A stretch of DNA of 64,000 nt from an uncultured Coriobacteriales bacterium (GCA_934636245.1 CAKUAI010000016.1:23265-87264), one strand, 5' to 3'; shown: positions 26,546-36,271, counted from the first letter of the stretch. Numbers and translations are program-made. Notes: a model not told the origin generated them from the letters alone.

Positions 26546-26874
26546 AAAGCATCCTCGTGACAGGCGGCTGCGGGTTCATCGGGTCGAACTTCGTGCGGTA
26601 CGTGGTGGAGAGCCATCCCGGCGTGCATGTGACCGTGCTCGACAAGCTGACCTACGCGGGGAGGCGGGAGAGCATCGCCGGGCTGCCCTCGGACAGGGTC
26701 GAGCTCGTCGTGGGCGACATCTGCGACGCCGGGCTTCTCGACGAGCTTGTCCCTGGGTGCGACGCCGTCGTGCACTGCGCCGCCGAGACCCACAACGACA
26801 GCTCCATCGCCGACCCCGAGCCGTTCCTGCGCACGAACGTGTTTTGTCAAGTCGAACTGACCCCCATTTGTTAA
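26407..26874 (+). pseudogene. rmlB: dTDP-glucose 4,6-dehydratase, truncated 5' part
   Basis: The frame has a repetitive N-terminal extension and then the RmlB start 'ILVTGGCGFIGSNFVRYVV', 'LDKLTYAGRRESIAGL' and 'HCAAETHNDSSIADPEPFL'. At about 26840 it breaks off within 'RTN' and continues only into insertion-sequence-like DNA. The remaining two thirds are missing here, but a second copy lacking the start lies at 29304-30176. The product would have no catalytic Tyr-Lys and cannot work. Confidence 0.85.
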
Positions 26875-27049
26875 GTAGAGCTGGTTGAGAGATTCAATCA
26901 GCTATTTTGTTGAACCATTGGTCGGATTCTCATCCGAGAGATTCCAAGAGACCGCTATATCATATCGAGCCGGATTGCGACGGCGTCGACGAGCTCGTCG
27001 ACCCGCTGTCTAGCGTAAAGATCGACGCCGATACCGGGGAGGTGCTCAA
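26841..27049. mobile_element. Insertion sequence end remnant
   Basis: Exactly where rmlB breaks off, TTTGTCAAGTCGAACTG (26843-26859) is repeated 24 bases later as TTTGTTAAGTAGAGCTG (26867-26883), next to a GACCCCC stretch. This looks like the end of an IS3-family element. No transposase frame remains. The end of an unrecognised frame ('VDELVDPLSSVKIDADTGEV') follows and overlaps the next small frame. Confidence 0.45.
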
Positions 27050-27295
27050 ATGACGCAGGGCAAGGCCAGGGATAAAGGAGCCCGCGAATCGAAGGTCCTT
27101 GAGGACGTCTTGTCGCTTTGCCTTTCGTCTGGCGGGCAAAGAGCCAAGGCGGCTCGAAAACTCGCGGGCGAGGCCGATTCGAGTGTAGAGAGCCCCGATA
27201 TCAGGGTTAGCATTGCTAATCGGGACGCAATCTCCTCTTCACTGCAGCCTGCTTTTTGCAGAGTGCGCGCATTCTTCAGAGCAATAGCTTTGTAG
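27050..27295 (+). pseudogene. Unrecognised gene fragment
   Basis: An 81-residue frame starting ATGA over the stop of an upstream fragment. The part 'GGQRAKAARKLAGEADS' and 'VESPDIRVSI' looks like the beginning of a larger protein, then the reading becomes unlike coding sequence. I cannot name the family; a truncated nuclease-like gene is one possibility, because 'ESPD' followed by hydrophobics is common there. Confidence 0.3.
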
Positions 27296-27396
27296 TGATG
27301 GAGTTGTGAGGCCTCCCAAATTTGTCGTCCGGACGCAGTGCCAAACTATTCCGTAGCTTCGTGTGTACTTGGGCCGTGTTTAGTGAAAGGTGACAA

Positions 27397-27585
27397 ATGC
27401 CCGACTTTGCAGTTGTGTTTGACGGAATTGGGTCGTCGATAATCGGGGCGATTGTAGGTGCAGTCGTTAGTGCCGCCATATCTATTCCTGTTAGCTATAA
27501 GGCTGGGCAGCGTTCGGTGAAACAAACACAGAAAGCTGGGGACGGAGCCAATCAGGTTCAGATAGGGGAGATTGATGGCCGATAA
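27397..27585 (+). CDS. Small membrane protein with RHIM-like VQIG motif
   Basis: A 62-residue protein: an N-terminal membrane helix (about residues 10-35, 'SSIIGAIVGAVVSAAISIPV'), a basic linker, then 'AGDGANQVQIGEIDG' at the C-terminus. The tetrad V-Q-I-G with preceding Asn fits the (I/V)-Q-(I/V)-G core of RHIM and related amyloid signalling motifs. AAAGGTG precedes the ATG and the frame overlaps the next gene by 11 bases. A membrane effector recruited through the motif is inference. Confidence 0.7.
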   Translation: MPDFAVVFDGIGSSIIGAIVGAVVSAAISIPVSYKAGQRSVKQTQKAGDGANQVQIGEIDGR

Positions 27586-28693
27586 GCAAATTCAGAGAGC
27601 CGGCGATAACTCCTCGCAGTTCCAGGCACAGAATCAGACCATCATCGTCAACAATGGCATACCCGAAGATCGAGTGCATGCCATCGTTAACGAAGAATGC
27701 GAAAGGGTTGCAAAGACCTGCATCTCGGAATCGAAGTTGGTTGTCGAGCAACGTCTTGGACAATTCCGCACTGAGTTTTTTGGTGCCGTTGCCGATCGTG
27801 CCCAGTTACTCTCTGCTCTACAAGAACCGTCGTGTGTAGATGCCTTGGGAAAGGCGGCAAGGGCTGCGACGATGACCGACGAGAAGCGCGATAAGGAGCT
27901 CTTGTCTGAACTTCTGGTCAAGCGATTTGAATCGCCAAAGGACCGTCGTGTGGCGGCCGGCGTCAGCAAGGCGATTGATATTGTTGAATATCTCACTGAT
28001 GAAGAGTTGACCGGGTTAACGGTGTACTTTGCTGTGAGCCAGTATACGCCTGCCGCTCCGAGCATTAGCGCGGGTCTTGAGACATTGGACAACGTGTTTG
28101 GCTCGCTTATTATCGGAGAGCTACCTCGTGGTGGTGACTGGATAGACGAACTTGATGTGCACGGGGCTCTTCGAGTAGATTCCCTCTCGAGCTTGAAGTC
28201 TATCGCGGACTACTATTTCGAAGCTCTTAGCGGGTACACTGTCTGCGGCGTCAAAGAAGGTTCAGACCAGGAACAAGAGGTTTTGGCGATTCTCGCTGAA
28301 GTGGGGTTGTCAAATGACTATCTCGTCGAGCACGAACTGAATCCTGGGTATAAACGGATGAACTTGAGGCTCATCGATGACTTCAGCGACGTTCGTTTAA
28401 TTAGCTACCAGAGCGATGGCAGCCAGTGTAGTTACGTGCCCTCACGCGAGCAGCTGGATGCCTATGCTCGCGTCGCGAATTTGTGCAAAAGTAACGAATG
28501 CGACGCTGTAATAACGGAAAACCTGGAGAAGGCGATTCGTCGATATCCTTCAATTTCGAAAGTGTGCGATTGGTGGCAGGCCATCCCGGGGGCTCCTACG
28601 ATTACCGGCGTTGGGAAATGCATTGCCGATGTGAATGCGAGAAGGCTCAATCCGCAGCTTCCTGAGCTTAACGATAAGAAAACGGACAATTGA
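27575..28693 (+). CDS. LPO_1073/Vpar_1526-like protein
   Basis: A 372-residue soluble protein. It begins 'KQIQRAGDNSSQFQAQNQ', a Gln/Asn-rich patch similar to the C-terminal motif of the small gene before it, followed by 'GIPEDRVHAIVNEE' and a mostly helical body. The layout resembles the uncharacterised LPO_1073/Vpar_1526 family, as I remember it; no catalytic motif is visible. GGGGAG precedes the ATG at 27575, inside the upstream gene. The two probably form one unit, perhaps for defence. Low G+C suggests transfer. Confidence 0.65.
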   Translation: MADKQIQRAGDNSSQFQAQNQTIIVNNGIPEDRVHAIVNEECERVAKTCISESKLVVEQRLGQFRTEFFGAVADRAQLLSALQEPSCVDALGKAARAATMTDEKRDKELLSELLVKRFESPKDRRVAAGVSKAIDIVEYLTDEELTGLTVYFAVSQYTPAAPSISAGLETLDNVFGSLIIGELPRGGDWIDELDVHGALRVDSLSSLKSIADYYFEALSGYTVCGVKEGSDQEQEVLAILAEVGLSNDYLVEHELNPGYKRMNLRLIDDFSDVRLISYQSDGSQCSYVPSREQLDAYARVANLCKSNECDAVITENLEKAIRRYPSISKVCDWWQAIPGAPTITGVGKCIADVNARRLNPQLPELNDKKTDN

Positions 28694-28720
28694 TGGACTT
28701 GGTGGTCTGCTTGTTCTTTG

Positions 28721-28758
28721 CCCGCGCGTTCGTTTCGAATTGCGCGGGTTTTCTTTTC
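28721..28758 (+). terminator. Terminator after LPO_1073-like gene
   Basis: CCCGCGC (28721-28727) pairs with GCGCGGG (28742-28748) and is followed by TTTTCTTTTCTT, a good rho-independent terminator about 30 bases after the stop codon. Confidence 0.8.
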
Positions 28759-28961
28759 TTGCCTGAATGCAATGTCCTGCCTGGCGTGAGCTGCTGCCGT
28801 GTGAGGCCAGGCAGACTGAGCACGGGGGTAATGCTGCTTCGGTCTATCGTATGGAATGCTTCTGTATGGCGTGGTTGTAGCTGCTGGTAGGTTCCCGAGG
28901 ACGTTCGGCTCGGTTTGTTAAAATGCCCTGGTATGTGGGCAAGTTATGTGGGAGGTTCTTG

Positions 28962-29302
28962 ATGGCGGCTCATTTCAGGCAGGATGTCGAGCGGGTTTGT
29001 TCGGGCGAATGCGCGCCCTGCGATTCGATTGGCGAGCAGGGCTGCGGTCAGCATTCGGGCGAGAAGCCGCACGGCCACACGCGCCGCGCCTCCGTCGTGG
29101 GCGGCATCTGCCTGGCGGCGGACTTCGTCGAGGGGCTCAAGGCAAAGGCGGCGACGTGTCGGACCTGCTCAACGAGACGCTCGCCGCGTTCAAGGGGCTC
29201 GACTTCGCGAGTGCAAGCGGGCTCGCGGCGAAGGCCTCCGCGGCCGTCTCGGACCTCCGGTCGCAGATGCAGGGGCCCCTGTGGGGCGTGGCTGAGGCGT
29301 GA
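28962..29302 (+). pseudogene. Broken duplicate of DUF4012 gene start
   Basis: The first part repeats the beginning of the gene at 24459 ('MAAHFRQDVE', 'HTRRASVVGGICLAA'), including its upstream region. It lacks part of the signal segment, carries a one-base loss near 29150 that shifts the frame, and is cut at about residue 118 ('QMQGPLWGVAEA') where it joins rmlB sequence. It cannot make a working product. Confidence 0.8.
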
Positions 29303-29303
29303 G

Positions 29304-30176
29304 AACATCGCCGGGCTGCCCTCGGACAGGGTCGAGCTCGTCGTGGGCGACATCTGCGACGCCGGGCTCCTCGACGGGCTTGTCCCTGGGTGCGACGCCG
29401 TCGTGCACTGCGCCGCCGAGACCCACAACGACAGCTCCATCGCCGACCCCGGGCCGTCCCTGCGCACGAACGTCGAGGGGACGTTTCGCCTGCTGGAGGC
29501 GGTTCGCAAGTACGGGGTTCGCTACCACCACGTCTCGACCGACGAGGTCTACGGCGACCTGGCCCTGGACGACCCCGCGCGCTTCGCCGAGGAGTCGCCC
29601 TGCCGGCCGAGCTCTCCTTACAGCTCCACGAAGGCCTCCTCGGACATGCACGTGCGCGCCTGGGCCCGCACGTGCGGTCTGAGGGCGACCATCTCCAACT
29701 GCTCGAACAACTACGGCCCCTACCAGCACGCGGAGAAGTTCATCCCCCGGCAGATCACCAACGTCGTCGACGGCGTGCGTCCCAAGCTTTACGGCGACGG
29801 CCGCAACGTCCGCGACTGGATCCACGTCGACGACCACTCTTCTGCCATGTGGGAGATCCTGGCCTGCGGGCGCCACGGCGAGACGTACCTCATCGGCGCC
29901 GACGGCGAGCGCGGCAACATCGACGTGCTGAGGGCGATTCTCGCCGCCATGGGCAAGGGGGCCGACGACTTCGACTGGGTGCCCGACCGCCCCGGCCACG
30001 ACCGCCGCTACGCCATCGACGCCTCGAAGCTGCGCCGCGAGCTCGGCTGGCGCCCCGCCCACACCGACTTCGCCGAGGGCCTGCAATCGACCATCGACTG
30101 GTACCTAACCCACGAACCCTGGTGGCGCCCCGCCAAGGTGGCGAGTGAAGAGCGGTATGCTGGGAGGGGGAGGTGA
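29304..30176 (+). pseudogene. rmlB: dTDP-glucose 4,6-dehydratase lacking its start
   Basis: From 'ENIAGLPSDRVELVVGD' onward this is a good RmlB: 'HHVSTDEVYGDL', the catalytic 'SPYSSTKASSDMHVRAW' with Tyr and Lys, 'NCSNNYGPYQHAEKFIPRQI' and 'DWIHVDDHSSA'. The N-terminal NAD-binding loop is absent because the DNA is fused to the broken DUF4012 copy. A fusion frame from 28923 reads through but would start with out-of-frame DUF4012 residues. Together with the 26407 fragment it indicates one rmlB gene broken and rearranged. Confidence 0.8.
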
Positions 30177-30253
30177 GGGGGTGCGGGGCTTGTGCATCGA
30201 TAGGCACGGGCATCGTGGGTGTATACCAAAGGCCCTTCGTTACCCTGGTGTGA

Positions 30254-31090
30254 TTAGGGCATGCCCTTTTCGACCCATTCCATACCAGCGTTAACATAAT
30301 CCAAGAGTCCGCGCAAATCGTCGACATTGTGCATCGAGCGTGGCCAACCGGTCTTTGAAATGATAGTGCTTGTCTCGATGACACAATCAAGTGCGAAGTC
30401 GATGAGTTGCTGCATCTCAGCAACTTTAAGAGAGAACTTTTTGCTTAACCCATCGTAATCGAGGGCTTCGAAATCGCTATGTGCAAAAACCTTGTTGCGC
30501 TGCTCCCGTAGTCTGCTGGTTAACTTTTTGAGTCCGTTAAGACGCTTGTACCATAGATCAATGAGGCCTGCTGCATCAATGTATATGAGCGCGGGCCCAG
30601 GGGAATCGACATTACAAAGACTTTCGAAGCTTCTTTGAGAGTCGACCTCTGCACGAAAGAATCTCTCCTCATCAGCCGCCAAAGTATGCCTGATGGGTTT
30701 TGTTTTGTCGAAGCCGGGCCGTTCGCTGAACAAGGTGCAAGCGCGTGCGTCAATCTCGGCAGTCATGCTCTTGCAGTCTTTTAGCAGTGCGCCAATGCTG
30801 ATATCGCTGCCCCCATCGAAAAGTCTTGCGCAATTCATGAAACAAGATTCCACAATAGCCATGCGTGCAAAGCTGAAAAAACAAGGCGCACAGAGGACAT
30901 CCCGATTGTATGAGGTGGGCGCCTCGCACAGCTCGCGAAGAATAGTGAGCTCCACGTTGGCGTAAAGTGCTTGCTGATATAGAAAGTAACAGCGTTCTGC
31001 CAAATCGAGAAGACCCGCGTTTTCGACTTCAGCTGCCACATCAGATCGCAAGCCGAAGCGAAGATCCGCGCCGCTTACAATGCCAGGCAT
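30254..31090 (-). CDS. HEPN/AbiU2-like protein
   Basis: A 278-residue helical protein. The segment 'LREQRNKVFAHSDFEAL' carries the R-X(5)-H motif and flanking residues typical of HEPN ribonuclease-type domains of the AbiU2 group; such domains act in abortive infection and toxin-antitoxin systems. No antitoxin partner is visible: the neighbour upstream is the IetAS remnant. The start at 31090 has AAGGAA about 12 bases away. Activity is inferred only from the motif. Confidence 0.65.
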   Translation of the reverse strand: MPGIVSGADLRFGLRSDVAAEVENAGLLDLAERCYFLYQQALYANVELTILRELCEAPTSYNRDVLCAPCFFSFARMAIVESCFMNCARLFDGGSDISIGALLKDCKSMTAEIDARACTLFSERPGFDKTKPIRHTLAADEERFFRAEVDSQRSFESLCNVDSPGPALIYIDAAGLIDLWYKRLNGLKKLTSRLREQRNKVFAHSDFEALDYDGLSKKFSLKVAEMQQLIDFALDCVIETSTIISKTGWPRSMHNVDDLRGLLDYVNAGMEWVEKGMP

Positions 31091-31124
31091 AGTTTTTGTG
31101 TTCCTTTTATAAGGACCGGAAGGG

Positions 31125-31150
31125 GGCGGCGCGGGTATAACCGCGCCGCC
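31125..31150. terminator. GC-rich hairpin between ietS remnant and HEPN gene
   Basis: A perfect 10-bp inverted repeat (GGCGGCGCGG at 31125-31134, complement at 31141-31150) with a 6-base loop, just after the ietS frame. There is no T-run on the minus strand, so termination would be weak or rho-assisted. Confidence 0.5.
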
Positions 31151-31161
31151 ATTGAGCTCGG

Positions 31162-33359
31162 CTAGCTGCCTATCCTCGCCCTGGTACTGCTGGTCAGTTT
31201 TACGCCCTCATGCCAGAAGCCATATTGGTCGAGAAGCCTCGCTGTCTCGTTGTAGACGGGGGCCTTCTTTTTCGGATCGCGAACGGTGACCATCAAGCAG
31301 AAGCCCTGTTCTAAGACTTCGCCGGTTACTATGCTCTCTCTTTCAGCCGCATCGCGATATGTCCCTTTAAGCCGTATGAACCAGTGCTTGCCTTGCTCAA
31401 CGGCTCGCAGATTGGCGTTTGTTAGCTCTGAAAGGTCAATGGCGTATTTCTTAACGGGATAGTATTTGCCGCCGTATTGGATTAGCATCCGTTCCCTTTG
31501 TGCGAAGTCTTCTGAAGAATTCGCCTGCTTTCGCTTGCTGTAAAGTGATGGCAGCAAGAGATTCTTAGCGCCTTTCCTCCCGATGGGGTTCAGAATCATG
31601 GGTTTAGTTATATCTCGGTCCCCCAGCTCATCGTAAGAGCCAAATTTTACTTCTATATCGGATTGGCAGTACTCGCCGCCCTGTCTGTGATCGAGGATGG
31701 GATTGGAGACAAGCGTGAGAGTAATTTGCCCGGTGTACTTTCCATCAGAAATGAGACACTCAGGCATAGGGAAGTCTAGAATATCGATGACTTGGCCTTT
31801 TTGGAGGGTATCCCTCAAGACCAAGGTGGAGGCATAGGGGCCATCAGAGAGGATGTTTGCAACCTCGCCTGGAACGCCAAATCCCATCTCATCCACTTTG
31901 GAGTCATTTGGGACCAACACGTCACCTGGGAACTTGGCCGAGTGGACAATCATGGACTTGACCCCGGTCTGGCGAATCTTCCCAAAAGGGTCAATGCCTG
32001 CATTTCCTCCATAGTGACATACCTCGGGCTTGATTATATATTCTGGGCCGGGACCTTGTCTTGAAACGGGGATGCTTCGCCAATCCCCGCTATATCGAAA
32101 GGCCCCCTTGCATGGGCGACTGACCCCACGGTTAGGGCTCGCACCGAATCGGCACCACGGCTCAAGCGCCCCTTCTTCTCATTTCTGCAAAAATTTGTAC
32201 AGTTTCCTGCGGATTTACAGATGAGTACACCATAGCGATCCTGAATTTCGTCCAATGCGGCGGCGAAGTCGGAAAACTCGTCGTTGCCAATCTCTCCATC
32301 GATGCTGATGGATAGGTTCCATACTTTCACTTCTCCCGAGTAAAGACTCATTGCGCGCTTGATGCTATCCACGAGTTCATCTTCATCAACGCCGGAAGAG
32401 GGAAAAACCGAGGCGTCGACAATACGAGGTCTGGTACCGCCGACCCACGTCTTCTTTTCCATTTCGTCACCGTACAAAGCAACGCCTGCTACGAACGTAC
32501 CGTGCGAGAGATCAAGGTCCTGCTCGATGTAGGGGGACCAGCGTTGGCCTTTCAGCCATGGTCCGATATAAGCATTCTCTGCGATACCCGAATCAAGGAT
32601 GCCAAGGATTGGGTATTCCTCGCCGTCTACGGGTGTTACCAATGCAGGGATATCAGAAACATCGAGCATATCAAGCGTTGCCTTTACCCTGGGCATAGGG
32701 GCAACGGAGAAAAGCAGTTCGCTGACCGAGCTGTCGAGAACAGATCTCAACTGCGCCTTGTTAGCATCAAGTTTGTACACCAATGTGTCGCTGGTGTACC
32801 TGACTCGTTTGAAGGTGAGGCCGGCGTCGTTTAAATACCTCTCGAATACAGATGTTGAGCCCTGATTATCTGCGCTAGGGACTAGTTTTACTTTGTAACA
32901 CGCCGTATCGTCGGCTGCCAACTCAACGTTGGGAATGAAGCGGCGGATATCGACAACGCAAGAAATTGCTTGGTCAAATCTTTCGGACTGTCCAAGATGC
33001 CTCTTAAGAATATCAACCTCATTGATACCCCCCAATTCAATGACAAGAGAGTTGGAGCCTCGCATCCCCACCACTCCGTTTGATCGGGGGTTAAGAGTTA
33101 ACATGTCAGCAACAAACTTGCGCTTGCTTTTTGATGTGTCCCGTTCGTCAAGACGCACCTCGAAAACGTAAGGAAGGTCAGGGTTGTGCGCTCTCTCCGT
33201 CAAGCCTTTCTCGAGCCCGCTGATAAGCGACATCGACCTTGAAGTGAGTTCATCACCGACGAGGACCCAGTTGGGGGTGTCGTTGCCTCCGCCGCCTTCG
33301 ACTTTCTGCTCGTCCATTTCCCGCTTTGCGAACAGTCTTATAGGCAAGAATTCTTCCAT
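31162..33359 (-). pseudogene. ietS: IetS-like subtilisin protease, decayed
   Basis: Partner of the AAA ATPase in the IetAS anti-phage system. The catalytic Asp ('GILDSGIAEN') and His ('LSHGTFVAGVAL') are present in the first frame. Near 32064 one T is missing from a run: restoring it turns the sequence into '...SRQGPGPEYIIKPEV', exactly as expected for the family. After 'GGNAGIDPFGKIRQTGVKS' the sequence jumps to 'MIVHSAKFPGD', skipping the region that should hold the GTS-X-(A/S)-X-P loop with the catalytic Ser. So the gene has both a frameshift and a deletion of the active site. The ATG overlaps the ietA stop (ATGA). Confidence 0.8.
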
Positions 33360-34453
33360 CACAAGGACCCTTCCTCTTTCATGGTCTTAGCCATTTCCTT
33401 TATCTTTCTTAAGGATGCCCCGAGTCCCTCATGTATCTCAGTTTGGCTGCAGCCGTTTACAATCATGTATTCGATTAAATCGTCCTCGTCGGAAATGCCA
33501 TGCTTTCTCACTATGTATGTTTGCCGCATCAGCTCAAAGCTGGTAAAAGCATTGCGGCCCTTCATTGCGGCCTCACAAAGCGAATTCTTGGTCACGGTGT
33601 CAAGCGTTGAGTAGCTAAGCCCTTCCAAACAACCAATCTGCCGGGGACGAAGCCTTGCGCTCATCAGCGGAAAAATACGTTTCTCAGCATAAATCTCGAC
33701 CTCCCTGCGACTCGGCATGGGAACCTCAATGGTCCTGTTGAATCGTCTCCAAATCGCAGGATCCAAAAGCTCATGGTGATTAGTGGCGGCTATGAGAATG
33801 CTTGCCTCAGCAAAGCTGTCAATGTTTTGTATGAGGCTGTTCACCACACGTTTGAGTTCGCCAAGTTCGTTTTCGTCATCGCGTTTTTTTGCAACAACAT
33901 CGAACTCATCAAGGAACAAAACGCATTCTTGCCTGGTTGCAAAGTCAAATACTTTCCGAATGTTTTTAGCGGTGCTTCCAAGTAGAGACGACACGAGTCC
34001 ATCAAACTGTGCTGTGACCAAGGGAAGATTGGTACGAGCCGCAATAAGGCGGGCTATGCTTGTTTTCCCGCAGCCTGGAGGGCCATAGAGAAGCAGTCTG
34101 CTCCCCGCTTCGATTCCGCGACTTTCCAAAATTGATCTATTGCTATAAAGGGACACGAAGGAGTTAACCTCATCCTCCAAAAATTGACTGAGAACGAGAT
34201 CAGTTCCAACGTCAGCCACATATTCAACATTGACGATGTCCATTCGACTTTCCTGGTCAACCGGTCGGGCTGACATCCCGTCGAGTGTGGCAAAGCCTGG
34301 CTTCTTACCAGAGAGAGCATTACGAACTTTCGCAGCGAACCGGGCCTCACCTTCTCTCTCTAGATTGTTCGCAAGTGTGCTGGCATAGTTGTAGACTTTT
34401 GTTCTGTCACCGCTAAGACCGCCCTCTATTATCTTCAACATCTCTGCTTGCAT
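33359..34453 (-). CDS. ietA: IetA-like AAA ATPase
   Basis: A 364-residue AAA protein: Walker A 'LYGPPGCGKTSIARL', Walker B 'ECVLFLDEFDVVA', sensor 1 'ILIAATNHHELLDPAIWRRF'. It is followed, with ATGA overlap, by a subtilisin-type protease gene, the arrangement of the IetAS defence pair. The ATPase itself looks intact although its partner is dead, so the system is probably inactive. GGAG precedes the ATG at 34453. Its upstream region has phased GTTCYAA repeats. Confidence 0.82.
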   Translation of the reverse strand: MQAEMLKIIEGGLSGDRTKVYNYASTLANNLEREGEARFAAKVRNALSGKKPGFATLDGMSARPVDQESRMDIVNVEYVADVGTDLVLSQFLEDEVNSFVSLYSNRSILESRGIEAGSRLLLYGPPGCGKTSIARLIAARTNLPLVTAQFDGLVSSLLGSTAKNIRKVFDFATRQECVLFLDEFDVVAKKRDDENELGELKRVVNSLIQNIDSFAEASILIAATNHHELLDPAIWRRFNRTIEVPMPSRREVEIYAEKRIFPLMSARLRPRQIGCLEGLSYSTLDTVTKNSLCEAAMKGRNAFTSFELMRQTYIVRKHGISDEDDLIEYMIVNGCSQTEIHEGLGASLRKIKEMAKTMKEEGSL

Positions 34454-34847
34454 GGCTTCTCCGTTCTAATTTGAAGGCAAATGTTCCAAATCAGTTTATC
34501 AGTCACTATAGTATAGGCATATTTGTTCCAATTTTTATAATTATGTTCTATATTTCTCATCAAACGTCATAGATAGCCCACTCACAAATCATCTATGGTT
34601 GCCAGTCCGTAAGGTTTAGCCGGCCATCCATCTGCGCCACGCGAAGGCTTCGGTGGAGAAATGAGCGTTAGATCATGCTGCTGACGCTTTGCGTCGTCGT
34701 TCCTCGCCATGATGCCGCCGAGTATGAAGTCTCGCTCGAGCGGCGAAAGCCATCCGACCTCGCTCGCTTTTCATCAGAGCATCATTGCTAAAAGTAATCA
34801 AATTGTATCAATAATAGATACGAATATATAGATAACAGCAATCACTT
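34454..34847. promoter_or_regulatory. A+T-rich ietA upstream region with repeats
   Basis: About 390 bases without a gene. Next to ietA it carries GTTCTAAT (34463), GTTCCAAA (34483), GTTCCAAT (34525) and GTTCTATA (34545), spaced 20, 42 and 20 bases, which puts them on one face of the helix. They lie where a promoter for ietA must be. The rest, to the AbiEii-like remnant, shows nothing recognisable. Confidence 0.45.
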
Positions 34848-35738
34848 TCAGTACAGGCCGATGCCGTCGAACCTGCCGCCGGGAAGCTCGGCGAGCATAC
34901 GCAGCACAAGGGCGCGGTCCTTGGGGTTGGAGGCGGCCACGGCCTCCTCGTCGGCGTCCAGCTCGGACAGGAAGCCGAAGCCGACGCGCACCTCCTCGGA
35001 GAGCCTCTCGGGCTTGGGCGTGGGCACGGCAAGGGCGCCGATGTCCTCGACGTCGAACTCCTTGGCCGTGCGCGGCCGCAGCCAGCGCTCGGGATCGAAC
35101 GAGGTGCCGACGTGCGCCGGGCCCCACGAGGAGCCGCCCGCGCCGACGCCGTTGGCGTCGACCCATATCTTGAGCACGGCGAGCCGCCTGATGAGGGGCT
35201 TGTCGAGCATGTTCCAGAGCTGGCCTCGGCCGCATAGCCACGCGAGATCGTACATGTCGCGCGCCGTCGTCGTCCTGTTGAGCCTGGCTATCTTTTCGGC
35301 CACGTTCTCCTCGAGCCTGACTGTCCTTATCTTGGGCAGCGGCCCGCCGTAGCGCTCGTGGATGGGCATGGGCACCCAGCCCACCTCGACGGGCGCAAGC
35401 CACGGCGCGGGGGAGAAGTCGAGTTTGGTCTGCAGCGTGTGCTCGGCCACGAAGCGGCTGGAGAACGTCACGGACCACTTGCCGCGCCGCTCGGCGATGC
35501 CGTAGGAGAACGGGCCGATTGAGAGGCCGTCCACGGCGGCCGCGAACGCCAACGCGGCCTCGTCGCGGCTCTGGCCGACCTCGGCCACCGCGAAGTCAAG
35601 ATCGAGCGAGAAGCGGCCCTCGTTGCCGGCGTAGAGCTTGCGGATGGCGGTGCCGCCCTTGATGACCACGGAGGCCAGCGTGCCGTTCTCCTGCAGCTCG
35701 CGCATCAACACGAGCGCGTCGCTTCGCGGCATGAACAT
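34848..35738 (-). pseudogene. AbiEii-like nucleotidyltransferase toxin, 5' truncated
   Basis: The frame has the core of the AbiEii/DUF1814 family: 'SVVIKGGTAIRKLYAG' and 'GRFSLDLDFAVAEVG', which hold the nucleotidyltransferase Gly-Gly and Asp-X-Asp residues, then a helical tail with 'ARDMYDLAWLCGRGQ'. Family members have some 30-50 more residues at the N-terminus and a cognate AbiEi antitoxin gene upstream; both are absent. Upstream DNA instead belongs to an unrelated gene fragment on the other strand. Residual activity without antitoxin seems unlikely. Confidence 0.65.
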
Positions 35739-35762
35739 GCGGAGTAAGACGGTGCCCCCGCC

Positions 35763-36095
35763 TGCGACGGAGGCGTGTTCGAAGATGACTGGTACATGCG
35801 GGCCTGCCTGCGCAACGCCTCGCTCCGGCCGTCGTGCTTCTCCTGCCCGTGTAAGCGCTCGTGCGGCTCTGATATAACGCTCGGCGACTTCTGGGGGATT
35901 CAGTCCGCCCACCCCGAGGTTGACTTTGAGGGCGGTGTTTCCGTAGTCCTGTGCAACACGGCAAAGGGCGCGGCGGCCGTCGAGGCCCTGAAGCCCTGGC
36001 TCGAGTGAGGGGCGTCGTCGGTAGAGAAGGTGCTGCCCGGCAACCCGAACCTGGTGAAGTCTGTGACGCCGTATGAAATGCGCAAGAGATGGTTG
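35763..36095 (+). pseudogene. F420-hydrogenase beta-subunit-like fragment
   Basis: Reading on the plus strand, 'FEDDWYMRACLRNASLRPSC' and 'SDITLGDFWGIQSAHPE' followed by 'VSVVLCNTAKGAAAVEAL' are the C-terminal half of the FrhB-like iron-sulfur proteins often found in polysaccharide loci. It stops at 36008; a further stretch 'EKVLPGNPNLVKSVTPYE' continues the family after the stop in another frame. It is debris of a polysaccharide gene. Confidence 0.6.
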
Positions 36096-36119
36096 ATAGC
36101 GACACCCTTCGAGCCCCGC

Positions 36120-36271
36120 TTTACTTATCACTCAGGAACATTTTGGCGCACTCTGCCCTAGGCGCGAGAAGTCCTCATGGCTTCTGCCAGGCATTTTAAG
36201 AAATTGTCGAGATGTCTCGAAGCCTGTTTTACTTATCACGTACTTGCCTTTTATTTATCATTTAGTTATCA
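36120..36271 (+). repeat. 152-bp direct repeat, left copy, with TTTANTTATCA units
   Basis: A 152-base segment repeated at 37788-37939 with roughly 90% identity. It contains TTTACTTATCA at 36120 and 36228, TTTATTTATCA at 36250 and TTTAGTTATCA at 36261; the last three are 22 and 11 bases apart. It ends 32 bases before the AlbA_2 gene and probably serves as its operator. Confidence 0.75.

Noticed and set aside
28923..30176. Open fusion frame DUF4012-RmlB as a real hybrid gene
   Set aside because: The first third is DUF4012 DNA read out of frame after a one-base loss and the NAD loop is missing; it is open by chance.
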